A program made the translations under genes and the position numbers. The notes under the pieces are model-generated. The model worked only from the letters and a program-made list of their open reading frames with translations, was not told the DNA's origin and ran no database searches. From Oscheius tipulae (taxonomy: Eukaryota; Nematoda; Chromadorea; Rhabditida; Rhabditidae): a DNA stretch of 64,000 nucleotides. The stretch is taken from the NCBI GenBank assembly GCA_037178975.1, contig JASJZH010000001.1:8540501-8604500 (forward strand). Direction: 5' to 3'. Positions 1 through 11,814 of the stretch are shown in pieces. Each line of letters starts with the position of its first letter. Position 1 is the stretch's first letter.

Positions 1-844
1 TCCAACTGATAAGAACGGCAAGCCAAACATCCCTAGGAGTTGATGCCTAATGTCATTACATTTTCGTATCGAAATTACTGTTATTTCGTTGCGAAACTAT
101 TGATCTTCACAAAATGCAACAAACCCGAGCCAATATATCGACCCTCTTTCCATGAAACACACCCCCTAATATCCCTTTTTCAGCACCATGGCCTGGCCGA
201 CTGCACGACCGCCGTCGTCCAAAACGTCTGCACTGAGGGCTTCTTCGTGAGCAACGCATGTGACGGGGTCTTCCTCGACGTGCCGGCTCCATGGGAAGCT
301 ATCCCGCATGCCGTCAATGCCATCTCGCAGACCCGTGGCGGACGTCTCGTCTCCTTCAGTCCCTGCATCGAACAGGTAGGTTTTTTGGTTAAACTTTTTG
401 TCGTCTCCCAACGAATCTGAATCATTGGAACTTAGGACAAGTTATGCTTTTGTGACTAGAACTAGCTTTTTCTTAGGAAGATCATAATCTCTTCAATTCA
501 GGTACAACGCGCCTGTGAAGTGATGAAGCAGTACGGCTTTGTGCAGATTGAGACGATTGAATGCGTGCCAAAAACGCTGAAGGTCGTCGAGCAGCGTCTG
601 CTCAGCCTGGCCGAATACGACTCGTGTGCCGAGAAGGACATGGACACCTTCGTGCCGGCCGAGAAGGCCAAGAAGCGTAAACTTGACGAGTTAGTTCCCT
701 CCTTTTGTCTATTCAATTTACCACAAAAATTGCAGGAACACCAAGGGCGGAACCACGTATCTGTCGACGATTCCCTACCCTTACAGCCAGCCAACACACA
801 CCGGTTACCTGACTCACGCCACCATGTTGCCATCCGTTAACTGA
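1..844 (+). CDS. TRMT61A: tRNA (adenine-58-N1) methyltransferase catalytic subunit, C-terminal part
   Basis: Catalytic subunit of the complex (with TRM6) that makes m1A58 in tRNA, mostly in the nucleus. Exons are 184-375, 502-689 and 736-844; all junctions are canonical and in phase, and the stop TGA is 842-844. Diagnostic stretches are FLDVPAPWEAIPHA (the catalytic-loop region, FLDIPSPWEA in human), SFSPCIEQVQR and the C-terminal HTGYLTHAT. The S-adenosylmethionine-binding N-terminal half lies outside the window. Bases 1-183 look like intron, because no in-frame TRMT61A sequence precedes the acceptor at 183. The last exon is read in a different frame from the naive ORF. Family identity is very secure from the motifs; the exact upstream structure cannot be seen. 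Confidence 0.93.
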
Positions 845-2987
845 TTTCCATAAGACCTTATTTTCTCTAGTTTATTTAGACTGTTGTTGTTTCCTTCGAT
901 AAAGAGCTTCATTACTCCGTAGTGTTTTTTTTTACCTTTCTTAGATTAAAACTGCACGTCTCAGTTGATACATCACCATTGGCAAGTAAAGAATGCTGGG
1001 AAATGGCCAGAAGCGTGCTGAAAAGGACGGTAAAGTGTCCTTTGCAAATTCGGGATCGAAATACTTGAATTGGCGCTCAAAATTGATTATACATAATTCA
1101 AATATCTTTTTGTATTCCGCAAACCTAGTAGATTTTTATGTGTATTTAGCCACTTTTTTGCTATTTTGACCTCATTCTTAGGTTCTACGGCCGAGAGAGC
1201 CTATTGGAAATGTTTTCGGAGCAGAAAAGCTGTAAAAACGAGCTACACCGTCCCCGAAACTTGCTTCGATCTCGCTGTTCCTTCCAAATTTTTTTACCTT
1301 GTTTTTCATCCAAAAATTTTATATGCTGTTGCTTTTAGCACAAACAGCCTCGTTACACTTGTATCACACACAAGCTCTCTGTGTTAATGTAAAAGAATCA
1401 GCTGTTAGGGGACGAGCGTCAGACAGGAGGGTAAGAGTGGTGGGGGCGAGACACGCAGACTCACTTCGATCGCGCGCATTGTTGGCCGCTACGGACGAGC
1501 GGCAAGTCGTCCGTCTCTCTCTCCCCCTCTGTACTTTTTATCCCCTTTTTTCCTACAGTTTTCCCCTTTTTTGTTGCTAGAAAAGGAGGGGAATATGGTT
1601 CCTGAAAACTCTATCGAATGGATCCCGTCGTCCGCTCTGAACTCATTCCTGCGTCGTCGTCGGAGCTAGTTCGCTCAACCTGTTCGTCCGGGGCCCCCGT
1701 CTGCCTCTCTCTCTCTTTCTTTCTCCTTCTCTCAGTCGCGTCTTGTTCTGTTATGTTTCTGGATTTCCGCACAGCTTTTTGGTCCTTCTTTCCCCGTTTA
1801 ATGATCAGATTACCTAAAGGAGCTTACCAGTCCATTTTATTGATCCAATATCACTTTTCACCCAGTCATTCTTTCATCCCAATGAGAATTATCCAAAATA
1901 GGACGACTTCCGCGCCACTGCTGACCTCATCCATCGTGGGGAAGTCCTTGAAGGGCTGTGCAGCTGGCCACCAGACGTGTACAGTTTGAGATTACACTAC
2001 TGTAGGTGCTGCTACGGGCTTTCCTATCGTTTTGTGCGGTCTACTGTCATGGTTTTTTTACTCGATGACTCGGTATTGTCTTCCTTGTACTGTATTTCTG
2101 GCTGTTTGTAGAGGAAAATGTTGAAGGAATTCTTGCTCTTGACCCTAAAATATCGTGGAAGAATGGTTTCTATACCTCTGCACGACGAGTTTGCATTCGA
2201 AAGGCACCATTAGCTTTATGAACAACTCTGTCAGCTGATCGAGTAAATCCTTCGGTTATCTTCCCTCAATTCAATCCCATTTTGAAGAAAAACCGCAATC
2301 CTCCTCCTCCTCCACCTTCTATAAGCTCCTTCTAGAGGCTAATCAGTCGAGATTGATATCCACCACACCACGTGTGGGTGGCACCAAGGACACAATAGGA
2401 ACCAGCTTCCTTTTAGCTGTAATTGACAGTCTCTTTTGACCTCTACTCGCCCCTTCTCTCGTGTGTTCTCGTTCCCCCTCTCGCTCCCAGAATTGTAAAC
2501 TGGTCGTCGAGCCCCCCATTCGATCGATGGCTGTTTGCCCAGCCGATTGATCAGCACCTCGAGACTTTCTTTCCGTTTTCCTCCATTCTGAACTCAATTT
2601 TTACAATTGCTGGAGCTGATGCCTCATCTGAACAGCATCGTCTATCTGCTAATGTTCTTGCGTCCTCGTCGCACCGCCGCAAGAGAGCCCCTCTTTAATT
2701 GGGATGCCGATACACGCACACATGTCGCCATCTGTGATGCGGAGGACGGACCTTATCAGACGGAGCTGAGGTCACGCGTCCTCAGGGTTACGCAAGGGGG
2801 GGCTCGAAAACAAGTTTTGCGTGGTTGTCAGAGGTGCGACGGGGCCGCTGCCGCCGACGACGGCCAGAAAACCTTTCAAAACAGCCCTGTTTTCCATGGA
2901 AATTTCATCCTAAAATCTCTCCAATTATCGCTTCTCTCACCACATAATTAGGTCGTAATTATTCACCAGCATAATTCAGGCCCGTGG
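845..2987. other. Intergenic region, no gene seen
   Basis: This 2.1 kb separates TRMT61A from the RING gene. It holds pyrimidine-rich tracts (CTCTCT near 1510-1535 and 1704-1725) and several short ORFs with no recognisable protein. The 3' end should contain the promoter and any outron of the downstream gene, since a clean splice acceptor (ATAATTCAG, ending 2979) sits 8 bases before its ATG. Confidence 0.5.
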
Positions 2988-5136
2988 ATGGAGTCTCAGT
3001 CCTCTCAGCCCTCGTTGTCGACCATGCGACAGGCGATCCCGGCGAGGTCATCGACAACGATCTCGGCTGCTGCGACGAACCCTGCCTCTTCCTATTCGCT
3101 GCCCGTGGAGCTCATGATGTATCCGACTCAACGTCCCCTGATGGCGCCCTCTTTACAGCTGCACAACTGTTTGTTAGCCAATCAGGTAAAGCCACTGTTT
3201 TTCCTTCATGTTCATGTTTTCCCCCAACACCCTGGCCATATTTACGCTCGATTTTAGCTGTGCACATGCGCTTTCGGAGCACATTCGTGTAGTATACATC
3301 ATGCTCCAATTGCCTACGGCCAAGCCAGCTCCAGTTTCGTAGCTCCCACGGCGGCACCGGCTCCAATACCATCCGCTGTGAGTTTTTTTAGCACATTTGA
3401 TCGATCTTATTATCAAAATTACAGGAACATCCACTGGTTCTTCCACCCACGGGTCCACAGGATTCCCGCCAAAATGAGGTCAGCTTACCTAGTCCTTTGA
3501 CGAATTTTAACGCTAAAATTTACAGACAGCACGCCGGGAAACACGTCTACCTCCTACTCTCATCCAGCCGGTCAGAAGTTCTCTCCGTTTGAAACGTGGG
3601 GCGCCGGCGCCTCTACCCGCACAAGTTCAATCGGCCTTGGATGAGGTCAGAGCACCGAAACTGCGACGGATTCCCGGGGATGCAGGGCGAGAAATTCAGG
3701 TGAGGCCCTGATTCGATTCTATTCAACGCAAGCCGTTTGCGTCTGTCTGTCTGAAGCCTGTTCAAAATTAGCATATTGCTAAGGCGAATGAACCGGCTTC
3801 GATACTGTTCGGTGATCTTACCCTAAACTTCGGTCCATGATATGTGTTTTGAACATGATAGCTTCAGACGGTCGCTTCGGAGACGATGCAACAACCGTCG
3901 GCAGTGATAGCCGTTGCTCCAGTGGTACCGGATGTCGTCCTTCCTCCCCCCAGCACCTCGCAGCTCGTGACGGGTCCCGTTCCTTCGTCTCACGGCTCAT
4001 GTACACGATGTCACGGCATCTCTCCTAGTCAATGCACAGCATATCCCTCCTCAACATGTCAATGCTCCAACTTCTGTCCGGGCTTGGCGGGCGCCCAGGC
4101 GACGATAGTCCAACCGGCTGCGTGAGTTTTCTTCATAATTGTCTTACAAGTTCCGTTTTAAGCTCCCGGAGCAACTACCCTCCTCTGCCCAGCCAGGTCA
4201 ATCATCCTCTGTCCAACCAGGTCATTTCACAATTCTACACGTCTGCGGCGACGGCGGCGGCACGAACACCGGCAGCTCAGGCACAGGCTATGGCTCAGGA
4301 TATGCAGATGCTGAACGCGCAGATTCGACTGCGCCAGCAGCAGCTCCAGCAACAGCAGCAGCTGATGAATCAGGCGATGACCCCGAACCCGTACCGGCTC
4401 ACCTATTTCTCAAACGGGCAGCTCTATGTGCCAGTTCGTAGTCTGGTATGTTCTTTTTGAATGAAGCAAACGCCGTTTAATTCCGTTAAAATTGACGCGT
4501 AGACTGTTGTAGCTGTAATGCGACCAAATTATTGAGACTATTCGCTGTTTTTGAGCGTTTTATGCAAAGACAAAAATTTGTATTGGGGTGGGGATCGAGC
4601 CTGGCTTGCTTTTCTTTTTTTTTCTTCGTGTTCGGAGCTCTAACCGGCTGCGCTATGCAGCCAAGCTCTGTCTAGCAAGTTTTCGAAATTAAATATTTGC
4701 GAAGTAGTCCATCTTTCAGGGAATTGAGACGCTTTTGGTGAATGTGGCCCATCCTGACTACCTCCTGGGTGAGCGACCACTCGACAGACATCACATGTTC
4801 GCTGCTCCGGTCACGGAACCCCAGCCCATCGGCTGCACGCTCCAGGACATCGAGAAGCACAGCGAGAAGATGCAGTACATCAAGGACGGAGAGGTAATTA
4901 CATTAACTTTTGCTCATTAAGCTGATTTTTAGCTGCCGGACACTGAGCAGGAACGCTGTATCGTATGCCAGTGTGAGCTCGAGACGGGCGAAGAGATCCG
5001 TAACCTGTCGTGTAGCCACCAATTCCACGTCGACTGCATCGATCGCTGGCTCAGTTACAACAAAAAGTGCCCGGTCTGCCGTCTGGACATTGATCAGCCG
5101 AAGGATACCGTCAAAGGAGCCCTCTGGATCGAATAA
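2988..5136 (+). CDS. Arkadia/RNF111-like RING-H2 E3 ubiquitin ligase
   Basis: Exons 2988-3185, 3258-3377, 3425-3478, 3526-3699, 3868-4121, 4163-4445, 4720-4893 and 4933-5136 join in phase to a 486-residue protein. The N-terminal two thirds is low complexity (Ser, Pro, Ala) with a Gln-rich stretch encoded near 4330-4370. The C-terminal 68 residues carry a C3H2C3 RING: CIVC, then CSHQFHVDCID, then RWLSYNKKCPVC. It is preceded by the GCTLQDIEKHSEKMQY segment that corresponds to the conserved linker before the RING of RNF111/RNF165. The family members are E2-binding E3 ligases, and Arkadia acts in TGF-beta signalling; the substrate here is unknown. The large 4446-4719 intron contains a tRNA-like fragment. 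The start ATG is 8 bases after a 3' splice site. The N-terminal low-complexity exons are less certain than the RING exons. Confidence 0.88.
4588..4662 (-). repeat. tRNA-derived (SINE-like) fragment
   Basis: On the minus strand an A-box-like TAGCGCAGCCGG is followed, after an A-rich insert, by a B-box-like GGCTCGATCCC. The acceptor and T stems do not pair properly, so this is a tRNA-derived repeat rather than a working tRNA. It lies in an intron of the RING gene. Confidence 0.55.
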
Positions 5137-5745
5137 TTTCTCCCCGGTGATTGCCCCCACGAATCAATGCTCATATCCATATTTTACCTATATTGCTTGA
5201 TACTCAGGACTGCCTTCGACACTTAACCCCTTTTTCACCACGTATTTTGTATTAATTGCGCGCGGAATTCTGGTCAAGCTCATACGTCTTTACATAGTTT
5301 GTTCGAAATATTTTCGAGCAAATTCCAAAAAAAAAGTTTTGTGAACAGACAATATACTTTCTCTTTTCCCGTTGCGGGTCCGCTTCCATAGTCGCCTTGC
5401 CCTAGCGTCTTTCTAGAAAAGTTTTCTTCATTTTTTTCAGCCCCTCTACCCTTTCCCCTCTCCTTGTATGACAGAGTTCTATTTTGGTCACACACATTTG
5501 CAGATTTCTAGTCGTCCCAATTTTTCCACGCTCCAGTCCGTTTTAAGCGATACTTTCTACATAAAATGTTTTGTCTCTCGTCTTTATTCAAACGTTTTTC
5601 ATGTTCTACAGTTTATCATCTGCTCATTTATCTCTCTTAGCCTTGTTGGGCATTAGCCTCCATTACGCTATAATTACATGAAGAGCCTCATTAGGGCCCC
5701 CCGGCTCTAACCCAGTCGTCAATTTTCGAGCATTTCAGGTCGAAA
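5137..5745. other. Intergenic region between the RING gene and prefoldin 3
   Basis: About 600 bases of 3' flank and upstream region. No ORF with recognisable content. It ends in a strong acceptor (CATTTCAG, ending 5738) just before the prefoldin start codon. Confidence 0.5.
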
Positions 5746-8695
5746 ATGGTCGAGGATTTCAATTCGCCGCGAGGAATTCCCGTTATGGAGGCTATCGTTA
5801 GTTTTTTCCCTTCATTATTTTATGCTCTAAAAATGAGGAAAAAGCCGACTTCGTGCGAAGAACTAACCGAGACCCGTCTCTGTTAGTATGTGTGCTGCTT
5901 ACTTGACCTCGGTCGACTCTTTGTGCAGATTGTTTGGCTGCGCTACGTCGGCGGCGGCGGATCATCAGGGACGTACCTGTCTAGCGCGTCCGGGACGGGC
6001 CCCCCTATTCACGGTCATCGCGAAGAAATAAATGGAGAAATTCGCGTCTTTTTCTTCAAAAAGTGTTGAAATCTCGTGACGGAACTTCATTAACTCTGCA
6101 TAGAGCTCCTACGTAACAGAGTTCGACGTGTACTAATAATTGCGGGGGGATTATGTGACGGTGGCTTGATGACTGTGAAGGAAGTTGATGCGCAGCAGCT
6201 GATTTCTACGTCGAATTTATTCCCTAATCCCAGCTGTTTATGTTCCCTGTTTGAAACGCGACAGACGTCACCCAGACGGATAATAAGACTGTTCGATATT
6301 ACTCTACTCTATTGTCACAAGGGGGACTTCACCATAGTAGTATCTACCAAAAGATGGGAAATCAGGGGTTTCTCGGGCCAGACGTAGATTGCAGAGGGAA
6401 ATCGGCGTAATCTAAGCCCTTCGTGGAGATATCCTCTAGGATTAGACGCTATCAAAAGAGAGGGAGCGACGGCGATAAGCGTAATGGCTGGTATTCCATT
6501 CCGAAGCTCCCGCTCGTCCTGACGTTGACGCAGCTGTGCTCTGGAGCCAGTTTAATGTCTGTCGGAGATAGAGAGAGGGGGACGTGAGGTTACATCGCGG
6601 TACAGCAGGACGGAGAGCGTGCAGTAAAAGGGACATGAAACTGAACCGTTTTCTGTTGAATTTGTGCCCTTCAATATTTTTCTAAAATAAGAAACCTGCA
6701 TAGAACTCTCACAGGGGTTAATCGATCGACTGCTGTAGAAGCACAAATTTGCATACCCGTAATGCATTATTCCGCCGGGCCCCTTATGTCTGCGGCGGCG
6801 CCCCACAGCAGACTCGAGCTCTCCGCCACTCGGGAATCTCTACGAGTCGACCCAATCTCTCCGCTCTCCCCTTTCCATTGCTCTCTCATTTCCTGCCCAC
6901 TCTGGCGTCTCCTCATCCGCCTCGCTCTCTCTCTGCGTCGCACCCTCTTCTCTTTACAGCCGTCACGCTAATAGTGTATTGACTAATCTCGTCTCTTTCT
7001 GTCTGCTCTCTCCGCCTCGCCAGCGCTCTCTAAATGTGACCATTCTCCCCCCATTCTGGGCTGTCAGACGTGCTGAGGGAGCACTCTCTCGTCACTGGAG
7101 CCTGGTCCTCTCCTCGCGTCGCACACTGTCTCGTTTTCGTTTATTCGACCGGCTCGCCAGACGATTCCATTCATTATTGTGGGAGCGCCGGCTGGGGACC
7201 GACCAGGCTTCTACGACGACGACGGGGGACGATGCGCACCACTGCGCGCATACTGGGGAGAATCGAGAGCGGAAGGGACTGGTTGTGAGAGGGGGTGGGG
7301 GGTTCGGGTTGAAAATAAAGCCAAATAAAATCTAAAGCCGCTGAACAATGGAATGGTCTTGAAGGATTATCTATGTCTTTCCTTTCCAAATCCATTTTCA
7401 CGTGATTTAAGGCTTGTTTTGAGGTCAAAGACACGGTTAGAAGCCAAAAAAATATAGAATAGGGCAGTAAGTTGGAATTTCAAGTGAATAGTGGGACTTT
7501 AGACCTATGACCAGCTTCTTCTGCATAACCCTGTACTTTTTGAATTGATAAGTTGTGTTCGAGCTGAGAAACAGTCGGGAAACTCGGCGGAACTGGTGGA
7601 GAATAAATTTTTTTGCTTGTACTTTGAGCAAAATCTGTCCAATAGCAAGATTTTTCAGGAAAATGTCGAGGCTTATCTCGCGCGGGAGAAGGTTCCGGTC
7701 GAGGAGGCCCTAAAGGAAATCGAGGAAAAGTACAAACGCTACAAGTACGTCGAGCAGACGATGGCAACTCAGAAACTTAACCTCGCCGAGAAGCTGCCCG
7801 AATTTGAGAGCAGCTTGGCCATTTTGGATGTCTTGATCAATAAGAAGGTAATTTGTTATATACAACTGATTGCTAATCTTTACACACAATTTCAGGCCAA
7901 GGGCGAGTCTTTTGAAACGACGTATCTGATGGCGGAAGAAGTATACGCCAAGGCCGTCGTTCCGAAACCTGAGAAGGTATGGTTTCTCGCCAAATTGTGA
8001 TTCAAATTTGATAATGGGTGATCTCGAAACGAAGTAGGGAATTTCGGTGGGAATGTAAACTTCTCTAGAAAGCTGGATATCGTGATCTCATTTCGGCTTT
8101 TTTTTACTGCTGAATTTGTCACTTTGCACTTCGAAAAATGTACGCCGGACCCTGAGGACGGTAGAAAGAAAAACGTCTAATCTGCTCAAGAAAATAAGCA
8201 TAATTTGTATTGTGCGGCACGCTTTTTCTTGCTTTCATATTGAAAATTTTAGAAATGCGCCCTAGGTCCGGCCTAAAAGCAGGGCCCTGGAAACCGGCCA
8301 TTTTGGGACCTTTGCATTGAAGAAGTTGTTGCACGGCCGAAGTTCTTGTGCGGGCCTATTTGAAAACTGCCCTCCTTTTCTTGTGCAGACTATAGCCCAA
8401 ATTGACTGATCTCGGTGTAAAATTGGACCGGATTTTCGAGATAGTACCTTTTTTCGCATCAGACAAAGAGTTTTAGGTTGCCGTCTGGCTCGGAGCCAAT
8501 GTGATGGTCGAATTTGAGCTCGAGAAGGCCAAGGAACTGCTGACGAAGAATCGGGACACGATCAGGGCTAATGTCGCTGAGCTGACCCGCGAGCTGGATT
8601 ACGTAAAGGATCAAATCACCACCTCCGAGGTCAACATGGCCCAGATCTACAACCACGGCGTGAAGAAGCGCCAGACTGGTCAGGCTTCAGCCTAA
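5746..8695 (+). CDS. VBP1: Prefoldin subunit 3 (VBP1)
   Basis: Alpha-type subunit of the cytosolic prefoldin hexamer, which hands nascent actin and tubulin to the CCT chaperonin. Exons 5746-5796, 7659-7847, 7896-7976 and 8477-8695 give 179 residues, close to the family's usual size. The first exon encodes only 17 residues but contains the conserved RGIP motif. Further matches are ENVEAYL, KYKRYKYVEQ, YAKAVVP, VAVWLGANVMVEF and TTSEVNMAQIYN, giving two helical coiled-coil arms around a beta hairpin. Intron 1 is unusually long (1,862 bp). At the I-E junction the protein appears about two residues shorter than vertebrate VBP1, which could mean a missed micro-exon. The ATG is 7 bases after a 3' splice site. 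Confidence 0.94.
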
Positions 8696-10796
8696 TCAGC
8701 TCCCGACGATTGTATCCCCGTTTGTTTCGGCTTTACCGGTATCCTCCCGTTTTTGTTACCGTTTTCTTTGCTATTTTATAAATCTGTAAACCTGAAAGGA
8801 AACTGATGACAGACAAGGGATGTTATCTTCTAACACTGAATGGAAGATGTTTGCAGCTGCTAAAATATCTGCTGCAAAGACAGCTGCCGGAAATCCTAAT
8901 ATATCAGTGTGCTAGATTCTCACTATGTGACTCACCAATGACAGTAAGAGTCATTCCGAAACTACTGCATCGTCTCCTGGATGAGAGATTTCAGTATACT
9001 GTACGTCTTCGCATCCTCTTTGATTTCTCGACTATCAGCAGCGTCCGTAGGTACATTTTTGATACATGGACTACTGTCTAATATCCTTAGGGTACAATAA
9101 ATTCTAAGTGATTAGTTATTTCTGGGTTGCAGACGAAAATACACTCGAATTAGGTGCATAGTTTGTTTATACAAGTATGCTATCGATCCTAGGGGCTCGA
9201 TAAAAGTTATGATTATACTTGTCCGACTCGAGTCGAGCCGAGCCAAACGCATTAAAATAGTTTTTACAACGGTAAACGCCCGATTTTCTTTTAGTTTGAG
9301 CACGCCTTTATCCATATTCATTCACGGCTTTGGAAAGATAAAAAACCCCATCCGACTTGACTTGAGTCCGGTTCGAATCGGACTCGATTCGAGATTTTCG
9401 TGCTCAAGTGTATTTATGATTTTCATCTGTGCATTGCCCAAGTCCTATTTTCTTCTGTCAACCTGTCCTAGAGCTCTCACTTGAGCCTGTTCACATGTTC
9501 TCCTCCAGTCAAGTTACCGTGACAGAAACAGCGTTTTCCTTAAAGCCTCAATATCCCAAACCGAATTGGATTGTATTGCCTTGCAAACAGTAGTTGCTGT
9601 CACATAGTAACTGCCACAAATTGGCAAATAGGGGTTCAGACAAACACAGACTTTTGGGCATTAAGAAATAGATAGATTCATTACAGTACAAATTTTGCTT
9701 CCGGGATAAGTTGGAAATGTCTTCTGTGTATCATTAAAGTAGGTATTCTTTGATTATTTTGGTTCTCTGATTAAACATTGCAAATGGTTCAGACCAAGCT
9801 TTTTGTCGCCTTTCCAGCCCTCCAGGTCTTTAGTAGGGCTCTCAGAATCCAATACCTAGCATTTGTACTTTGGTCGAGATACCAATCACAAAAGCTGTTG
9901 TAAACAATCTAATCTCGATAGCATCAGATATAGGACTTCCAGTGGGTTTACGGGCTAGCCTTTCCTGTTTTCTTCTTTCTATCACGAAGAGTCAACACAA
10001 CATTTATACGTGGGACTGTTTTTGTGATCTCATTATCTCCGTCTGCATCCACATATGGCTATGTCAGTGTAAAGTGATGCCTCTGGTGACATGTACCATT
10101 ATCCTACCATCAATAACCTTATAAGCATCAAATTCTTCTTCCTCTAAAAGACCGTCCAGACAGTCCTCTCCCCCTCTCCTTCAGCCAATTAGTCGATTGT
10201 CTTACGGGCGGCGGGAGGCCGCGAGTACGAAAACAGAGAAGGACGACTGTGGAAAACCGGTCGGCTAGAGAGAGTCGAAAAGAGCGAGCATGAGGTGGAG
10301 GACACAGCGTCGGATTGATAAAGAGTGTATGTTAACGGTGGACCACAAGAGAATGGAAGAGAGAGAGTGGGCGCACATTGCGCGAGCGCTCACCATCCAT
10401 CGCACGGGGTCCCCTACCTGTCTCAATCCTTGGATATTTCTTATCGATTGCGTTGAACTTTCTCATGCCCGCACTGTTTACAACTAGCTATTGATTTGGC
10501 CATATGGGTCTAACCCCTGACCATTCGATCCACCTCTCTAAAGACTCTCTGCCTTCTCTATCAGGTGCCCATTTGCCACAGCATATATCAGTTCGAAACT
10601 GACACTTTCGAACTCTGGCATATTCTGCAAAGTTGTAGATCTTATCAAAGTCCACATCTTTCCAGAGCACGGCAAGTTCGGAGAATGACATTTTGTGGTC
10701 GCAAAAAGGCGCGGGATGTTGAAAACCAGGAGCCCATTTTTAACGCCTCTAATGCCCTTTTTTCGGGACCACGATGACATTTTCGAGGCTTACCAT

Positions 10797-10892
10797 ATTC
10801 TGCTGAATTGTAGATCTTGTCAGATGTACAACTTTGCAGAACATCAACAAGCTGAAAAGTATCAACATCTTTTTAACAAATAGGCGTGAATT
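10797..10892. repeat. Dispersed hairpin repeat with conserved 3' extension
   Basis: The hairpin (ATTGTAGATC / GATGTACAACTTTGCAGAA) is followed by an extension, AACAAGCTGAAAAGTATCAA, that recurs almost identically at 14373-14465. The copies agree over roughly 90 bases, so this looks like one defined element with two fairly recent insertions. Confidence 0.6.
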
Positions 10893-11658
10893 TCGAAACC
10901 TGGCTCCCAGGCTCACATGCGGAATGTGTAGACATGATCAACTATGCATTGCCACATCTAGGATTCTAGGATGTCCAATGAGCATAAGAAAAGACTCTCT
11001 TTTGTCTTCCCAGACCAAAAACATGAGATTTGTTATCATTTGTGTCCCTGGTATCGTGAGTGTCAGTATCGCCGCTTCCGTTCTACTCTCCAGCCCCACC
11101 CACCAAAAACAACTATGAGAGTGAGACAGTCCAGAAGTTACTGTAGCCCCCTCCTTCTTGCCATATCGTTCTTTCTCGCTTATCGTGGCCGTCTATCTGC
11201 CCCCACCCCTCCTACTATCAGCCGCCCATCTCTCTGTCTCTCACGGCCGCACGGCGGCCTAATCCCTTCAAGGAGTGACTTCTCTTTGGTGGCTTGGCTG
11301 TATGATCAAGACTGTGCTTCATAAAGCTAGGTTACCAAAGCTAAGCAGCTCTCGAAACGTGAAGGATCCTCTGTATATTGACCCCTAAAAAACTCCCCGG
11401 CTCTTTTTGGTCAACAAGTTCAGATAGAAGTTCAGGTTGAGATCGTACCAATTCATTTTTCGGGCACAAGATGGTATTTCTCCCTTTTTGACTGAGTACT
11501 AAATGAAAACGTTCAAAAAATCCGCTAGGAGGACTTTTTCATGATTACATCAGTGCTTTGTGTCATTTTGTGGATCAGCGTGCCGCGTTTACTGTTGGAA
11601 CTTAGTTTCACCACTCTTGCATAATGTTAGAGTTTTAGAACTGGAATTCCTACATATT

Positions 11659-11712
11659 GATGTCCTGCAAAGTAATAGATCAGACCAAAATCTATAATTT
11701 CGTAGAACATTA
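11659..11712. repeat. Dispersed hairpin repeat copy
   Basis: A diverged copy of the hairpin family: TGTCCTGCAAAGTAATAG on the left and ATTTCGTAGAACAT on the right, with the AGCTGAAAA tail shared with other copies. Confidence 0.5.
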
Positions 11713-11814
11713 TAAAGCTGAAAAATGCTGTTTTGTATATGAAACGTGGGCAGAAAGTGTTTTAGCCAATGCCAGATACTTGCTGATAAAAACACAGTTC
11801 AAAGAAATTCATCC

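Larger units (their letters stand above)
8696..11814. other. Repeat-bearing intergenic region
   Basis: 3.1 kb between the 3' ends of prefoldin 3 and the PLP enzyme. It contains hairpin repeat copies near 10618-10660, 10797-10892 and 11659-11712. A cluster of TCCGACTCGAGTCGAG-like palindromic words lies at 9218-9400. Several short ORFs have no recognisable content. No gene is supported. Confidence 0.5.
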
